Assembly: GCA_024364805.1 (NCBI GenBank)
Contig: CM044504.1
Coordinates: 106,112,760 to 106,147,520, forward strand
From: Euprymna scolopes
Taxonomy: Eukaryota > Mollusca > Cephalopoda > Sepiida > Sepiolidae
Reading direction: 5' to 3'
DNA: 34,761 bases
Part shown: positions 30,945 to 34,761 of the stretch, piece by piece
Position numbering within the stretch: position 1 is the first letter of the stretch
Layout: every line of letters begins with the position of its first letter
Notes under the pieces: model-generated
The model's input: only the letters and a program-made list of their open reading frames with translations
The model's database searches: none
What the model was told of the DNA's origin: nothing
Program-made: the position numbers and the translations under genes

Positions 30945-31550
30945 GGCTTGTAAAAACGTACATGTCACACTCTATGAAGCCACTAATTTTACATTGTGTA
31001 CAAGTTTATCTTATATTTCTACAAAACCACCATTTGCCCATGCATGGAGTTTTCTGCCCATATTTGGGCTGATGCATCTACCCCTAATCTCTCCCTCTTA
31101 TATGGGGTTTTTAAAAAAATGTCTCCAATCTAATAGGCCCCACACTATGAACCAAGCTCCAACCACTGTCTCATTGCCGCAATGTTGCTTCCCTGTGTTT
31201 ATTTTACAAGTATTTTAATGGAATATGCTCTGATGAACTCGTAGCCCCCTCGATATTCATATCCCCGACTAACCCAATAAGAAACAAAATCCCACCCCTT
31301 CACTCTCGAGATCCCTAGATGTCAGAAAGTCTTTTACTCTAATTGTTACTTTGCTTGGACTGCTAAATTTTTTTATAATTTCTTTCCTGTTTCTTGTTTC
31401 CGTGACTGTATTGTCATTCATGGACAGATATCTCACTGTTCAACTCTTTCATAGTGTCCCCCATTAGACATGATCTCAAATAGTAGCTCCATTACATTCA
31501 AGTGGCAATACGCATTGTTGGGGGGGAGGGTGAAAAAAAAGAGTTTAAAG
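30945..31550 (+). mobile_element. LINE 3' fragment D
   Basis: Shares order and sequence with fragment A: CCCATGCATGGAGTTTTCTG, GGCTGATGCATCTACC, AATAGGCCCCACACTATG, ATGCTCTGATGAACTCGTAG and a 3' end with GTTGGGGGGGAGGGTGAAAA. The coding sense is badly decayed, with several frame changes. The 91-residue frame at 30943-31218 is an off-frame translation. The fragment is 5'-truncated at about the same reverse-transcriptase position as fragment A. Confidence 0.85.
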
Positions 31551-31692
31551 TTTTTGTTTAAACATTAATCATTAGTTCATTATAAAAATTAAAAAAAAAA
31601 AGCATCTACTCTACAAATAATGAAAATCATTTTTAAATAAGAGAGTAAGCATTTTCATAAATAATGTTTGAAGAGGATCTGAATGCACATCA

Positions 31693-31820
31693 GAAACAAC
31701 GTCATAGAAATATCAAAATTGATTAAAACAACGTCATAGAAATGTCAAAATTGATTAAAACAACGTCATAGAAATGTCAAAATTGATTAAAACAACGTCA
31801 TAGAAATGTCAGAATTGATT
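31693..31820 (+). repeat. 32-bp minisatellite, four units
   Basis: Four head-to-tail units of 32 bp (31693, 31725, 31757, 31789), each containing AACAACGTCATAGAAATGTC and AAAATTGATT. The units differ by only one or two bases, so the array is recent or homogenised. It lies in the intron between 5a and 5b. Confidence 0.95.
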
Positions 31821-32899
31821 AAAACTATGGTACAAAGGCAAGGAAAAAAAGTGGTATTTCTTACACACCTTGCTAAAAAAAACAAAAAAAAAAAAACAAA
31901 AGTAATTCTATTTGAATTAAAATTTGTATTTTATTAAATTTACCTGAAAGAAATGTTTTTTTCTTTTACAGTCATTTTTGTCAATTCACACTGGCCAATT
32001 ATAAATATTTGGTTTTCTAATTTAGTTTGAATGTCTCCTCAGTTATCAGTGTTGTTTGTGTATTTCGTTTATAGATGTGTATACCTGCAATTTAGCCATG
32101 TTTGTAGATTTTGCTTGTTTTTATAAATGCTAAGGATCATGATTTTTTTTTTTCGTGCTTTATTTGTTCTATAATTTTTAGCTATTTTCATTTAGTGTTG
32201 CTTTCTGGCTTTTTCCCTCCTGTCTGCTTCAGTTATTAACACCTGCACTTGACTTTCTTGCATTGTCTTTAAGTTTTGTCCATCTCCTCACACCTGGGTG
32301 CAATTAGTACTACCAATGGCATAGAGTTGATTGTTAGTGTTAATAGCCAAATAACTATTGTGCCCTCTTCTCCCCTCATTAGTAGTCACGCCCACTAGTA
32401 TGGGATTGAACATCTAGTCCATAAAATCATGTCTTTTAAAGAAACTACAATTGTTATATAAAATAAATTTGAAGTTGGTATACTGATATTTATTTCAAAT
32501 TCTTTGTTATCTGTGTGGACTCTATCTGATGGGGCCTTTTTTATATCATCTAATTTCCATCTGTAGGTTTTATGGTCAATCAGACACATTGAAAGAAAGG
32601 TTTTGATAACTATTTGCAATTGCTTGAATATTGTGTGAGAGGGAGGACTAAACAGTTTTTCATTTATTTGTTTATATTTTCTCATAAAATTTATTTTTTA
32701 TTTTAATGTTTTTGCACTTTGGACTACAGTCTCTGTTGTCCTCCCTTCACTATGCCACTGATTATTATCAATGCTAGCATCATCTTTTGTTAATGTCATT
32801 CATTTGTCCAAGAAAACATTATCATGTAATAAAAAGTCCCCCATAAACTGAAATTTAAAACTTGCTTAGTGTTGTATGGGTATATTTGCATATAAAAAT

Positions 32900-32901
<2 letters not shown>

Positions 32902-32971
<70 letters not shown>

Positions 32972-32995
32972 ATATATATATATATATATATATAT
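32902..32995 (+). repeat. Compound (AC)n-(TA)n microsatellite
   Basis: An uninterrupted AC array of about 68 bases (32902-32969) passes through CG into a TA array (32971-32995), followed by more degenerate TA sequence to about 33050. The 64-residue Thr-His frame over it is an artefact. Confidence 0.97.
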
Positions 32996-33506
32996 TGTAT
33001 ATTTTATATATGAATATAATTATATATATATAAATATATTAGTCGTATATAACTAATTGAGAAAAGATAGATTCTCACATTTACTTGTGTATATGATGTG
33101 AAATACTTACATGTTTTAATTGGGAATATTCTGATTCACTCCTGCAACTTTTTATTAACTAAAAAAAATTTTTTTATTATAATATTCATTAAATCTACAA
33201 GAGAAGATTGAAATATTCTTAATTAAAACCGATCTTTTAAAAAATGCTTTTCATGTTATGTAAGTTTGAAAATATACACAAGTATATTGGAGTGTCTTCT
33301 ATCTTTTCTCAATTGACATATTCTTTACATCTATCTAAATTTTTTGTTTATTCTTTAATGAAAATGTGGTTGGCCATTGAAGTAGAATAGAATGTTGTGT
33401 ATATATAAGTAATTTGTATGTATGCTGTCGTCTGAATTGAAATGTAAAACATTGTTTATAAACACTTATGAGACGAGAACTGATGTTCGTTTCTTCGTTT
33501 GCGTAG

Positions 33507-33592
33507 TCCGACTCATTGATCGATGATGCTGACCAGGCATTAGTGGGTGACCATCTTGCAAAGTATCAGGAACGCCAGCAGTCGCCTCTGGG
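33507..33592 (+). CDS. ATP6V0A1-like: V-ATPase subunit a, candidate alternative exon 5b (mutually exclusive with 5a)
   Basis: Encodes 28 residues plus GG, beginning SDSLIDDADQALVG and ending RQQSPLG. It is flanked by a good acceptor (TTCTTCGTTTGCGTAG) and the donor GTATGT. Like 5a it enters in phase 0 and leaves in phase 2 with a Leu-Gly junction, so either exon joins exon 4 to the same downstream exon. Splicing 5a directly to 5b gives GGT CCG ACT CAT TGA, a stop within five codons. Codon use is less AT-rich than its surroundings. The peptide is acidic at its start and Gln-rich at its end, with no similarity to 5a beyond the terminus, and I do not recognise it. It could instead be a decoy exon, but perfect phase agreement at both ends and an open frame favour real use. 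Confidence 0.75.
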
Positions 33593-33797
33593 GTATGTCA
33601 CCTTCATATGTTCTGTATTCAGTATCTGTCTGTCTGCCTGCATTTTGTTTTGTTCTCTCTTTCTCTCTCTCTCGTTCTTATAGATAGATCTCCATGCCTT
33701 AGTTATTCGTTTATCTTGCTAATATTTATATCCTAATTCCTAGTGATTGGTAAAATATACTGACATTACCCAAATTGAATGACTAATCTCTGATATG

Positions 33798-33859
<62 letters not shown>

Positions 33860-34761
33860 AAAATTAATAACATGGTTTAAATGTTTTTTGTTAAGTCTCT
33901 TACAATATCTTATATGGTTTTCATCAACTTTGCCAAACTAATCTGATTTAGGCTAAAACCTTGTAAAATGTTAATGTAAGTCATATTCAATATTATTGTT
34001 TTTATCATAATCATAATGGCCCTATTTATCATAGTATTGAGCACTTTCAGAGTATCATATTATAAATATATATAATTATATATGTGATAATTATACTTAA
34101 TAAATAAAAAATTAAATTAAACACTGACTATATAAGATAACTTATCTAAGCTCACCTAGGTTAAAATGAGGTCACCTTTTAATACACAAAGAAGAATTGC
34201 TCACTCCTCTCCAAAAATAAATGAAGAGAGGTGAAATGCAAGTCAACTGAACCTTTACCTGATAAAAGCCCAACCATTGGCTGGTGAAAACAAGAGCAGG
34301 AATAACAAAGAATCTGATTGTTTAACTTAATACCATGTGTATATATAGAAACACCTAACCAGTTTTATGCATTAGCCTGATGAATCCTCGTGAGGATGAA
34401 ATGTGGAAAATTCTGTGTAGCTTAATGGCCATATATATTTTCATAACTTTATATAAATATACTTATTTAGTGTGAATACTAATCATTACCTGCAGGGACC
34501 CCTGACGGGATTTGAATGATTCATTGAAGAACTCTTCTCTAAAGCCAGGAAGTTCTTTTAATTATTCAGTCACAGAGATGAGTGATTAGACATCATATCC
34601 ACCTTATGCTAACCATTTTTTTATTTTTATTTATTTATTTATTTTTTTTTGAACGAGTTGTCTGAAATCTTTTGTGCTTGATAGAAAGATCACTTTTTGA
34701 GATGCAAATTTGGATTCTGTCTATAGCTTTGCATTTTTTATTGATGATAGCTTGCGTTTCA
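33593..34761 (+). other. Intron after exon 5b, runs off the window
   Basis: Starts with GTATGT. It contains a short CT-rich run near 33650-33680 and a 58-base (TA)n array (33800-33857). The segment 34130-34560 is less AT-rich and repeat-like but was not assigned to a family. No exon is recognised before the window ends, so the exon expected to start FVAGV lies downstream. Confidence 0.75.
33800..33857. repeat. (TA)n microsatellite, 58 bases
   Basis: An uninterrupted TA run about 210 bases downstream of exon 5b. It is self-complementary and may form a hairpin in the transcript. Confidence 0.97.

Larger units (their letters stand above)
26096..33506 (+). other. Intron between alternative exons 5a and 5b (7.4 kb)
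   Basis: Runs from the donor GTGAGA to the acceptor before 5b. It includes fold-back, SINE, LINE and family D remains plus two simple-repeat tracts. Stretches without anything recognised: 26100-26490, 26640-26920, 27485-28080, 28725-29070, 29400-29980, 30670-30940 and 31850-32890. Confidence 0.8.
1634..33592 (+). other. ATP6V0A1-like: V-ATPase V0 subunit a gene, 5' part (partial, extends beyond window)
   Basis: This gene encodes the a subunit of the vacuolar proton pump. The subunit anchors the peripheral stalks through its cytosolic N-terminal domain and forms the proton half-channels in its membrane domain. Only N-terminal exons are here: 1684-1800, 4529-4607, 7843-7940, 9090-9218, then either 25986-26095 or 33507-33592. 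Every exon is bounded by AG and GT, phases run 0, 1, 0, 0 and then 2, and the joined reading frame follows the animal a-subunit family from its first methionine. Residues 1-141 are constant, and the next segment is 36 or 28 residues long depending on the exon used. The family is normally about 830-850 residues, so roughly four fifths, including all membrane segments, lies downstream of the window. Symbol given by family; the paralogue is not resolved. Confidence 0.95.

Noticed and set aside
32862-33056. 64-residue Thr-His open frame
   Set aside because: It is the translation of the AC/TA compound microsatellite.

Overview
The window is animal nuclear DNA: AT-rich, with long introns, GT-AG exons, no operons and many degraded transposable elements. 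It carries the 5' part of one gene on the + strand, the a subunit (116 kDa, V0 sector) of the vacuolar H+-ATPase. The protein sequence and repeat content suggest an invertebrate, probably a mollusc and perhaps a cephalopod. That taxon guess is an inference. A run of ten N at 21832-21841 is an assembly gap.

Gene layout. A 5'UTR plus the start codon (1634-1800) is followed by exons at 4529-4607, 7843-7940 and 9090-9218. Together they encode residues 1-141 of the cytosolic N-terminal domain. Two further exons lie at 25986-26095 (5a) and 33507-33592 (5b). Both begin in phase 0 and end in phase 2 after a Leu-Gly junction. Joining 5a to 5b creates an immediate stop, and skipping both breaks the frame. 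The simplest reading is a mutually exclusive exon pair: 5a resembles the conserved sequence of the family, while 5b encodes a different, shorter segment that I do not recognise. The next exon (expected to begin FVAGV) is not in the window.

Repeats. The introns (16.8 kb between exons 4 and 5a, 7.4 kb between 5a and 5b) are packed with mobile-element remains. I see four 3' fragments of one LINE family, two internally deleted mariner elements, a 101-bp mariner-type MITE, two 5S-rRNA-derived SINEs and three copies of a poly(A)-tailed SINE-like family. There are also three kinds of long-armed fold-back element (one with tRNA-like promoter boxes), a four-copy unclassified family always in + orientation, a recurring GC-rich palindromic motif, a 32-bp minisatellite and several microsatellites. 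I saw no retrovirus, LTR element, Polinton, CRISPR, rRNA gene or intact tRNA gene.

Apart from the V-ATPase exons and transposase/reverse-transcriptase remnants, the open reading frames look like chance frames in T-rich or repeat sequence. The point of most biological interest is the 5a/5b exon pair, with a cluster of TGCATG and TTGTTGTTG-like motifs around 5a.
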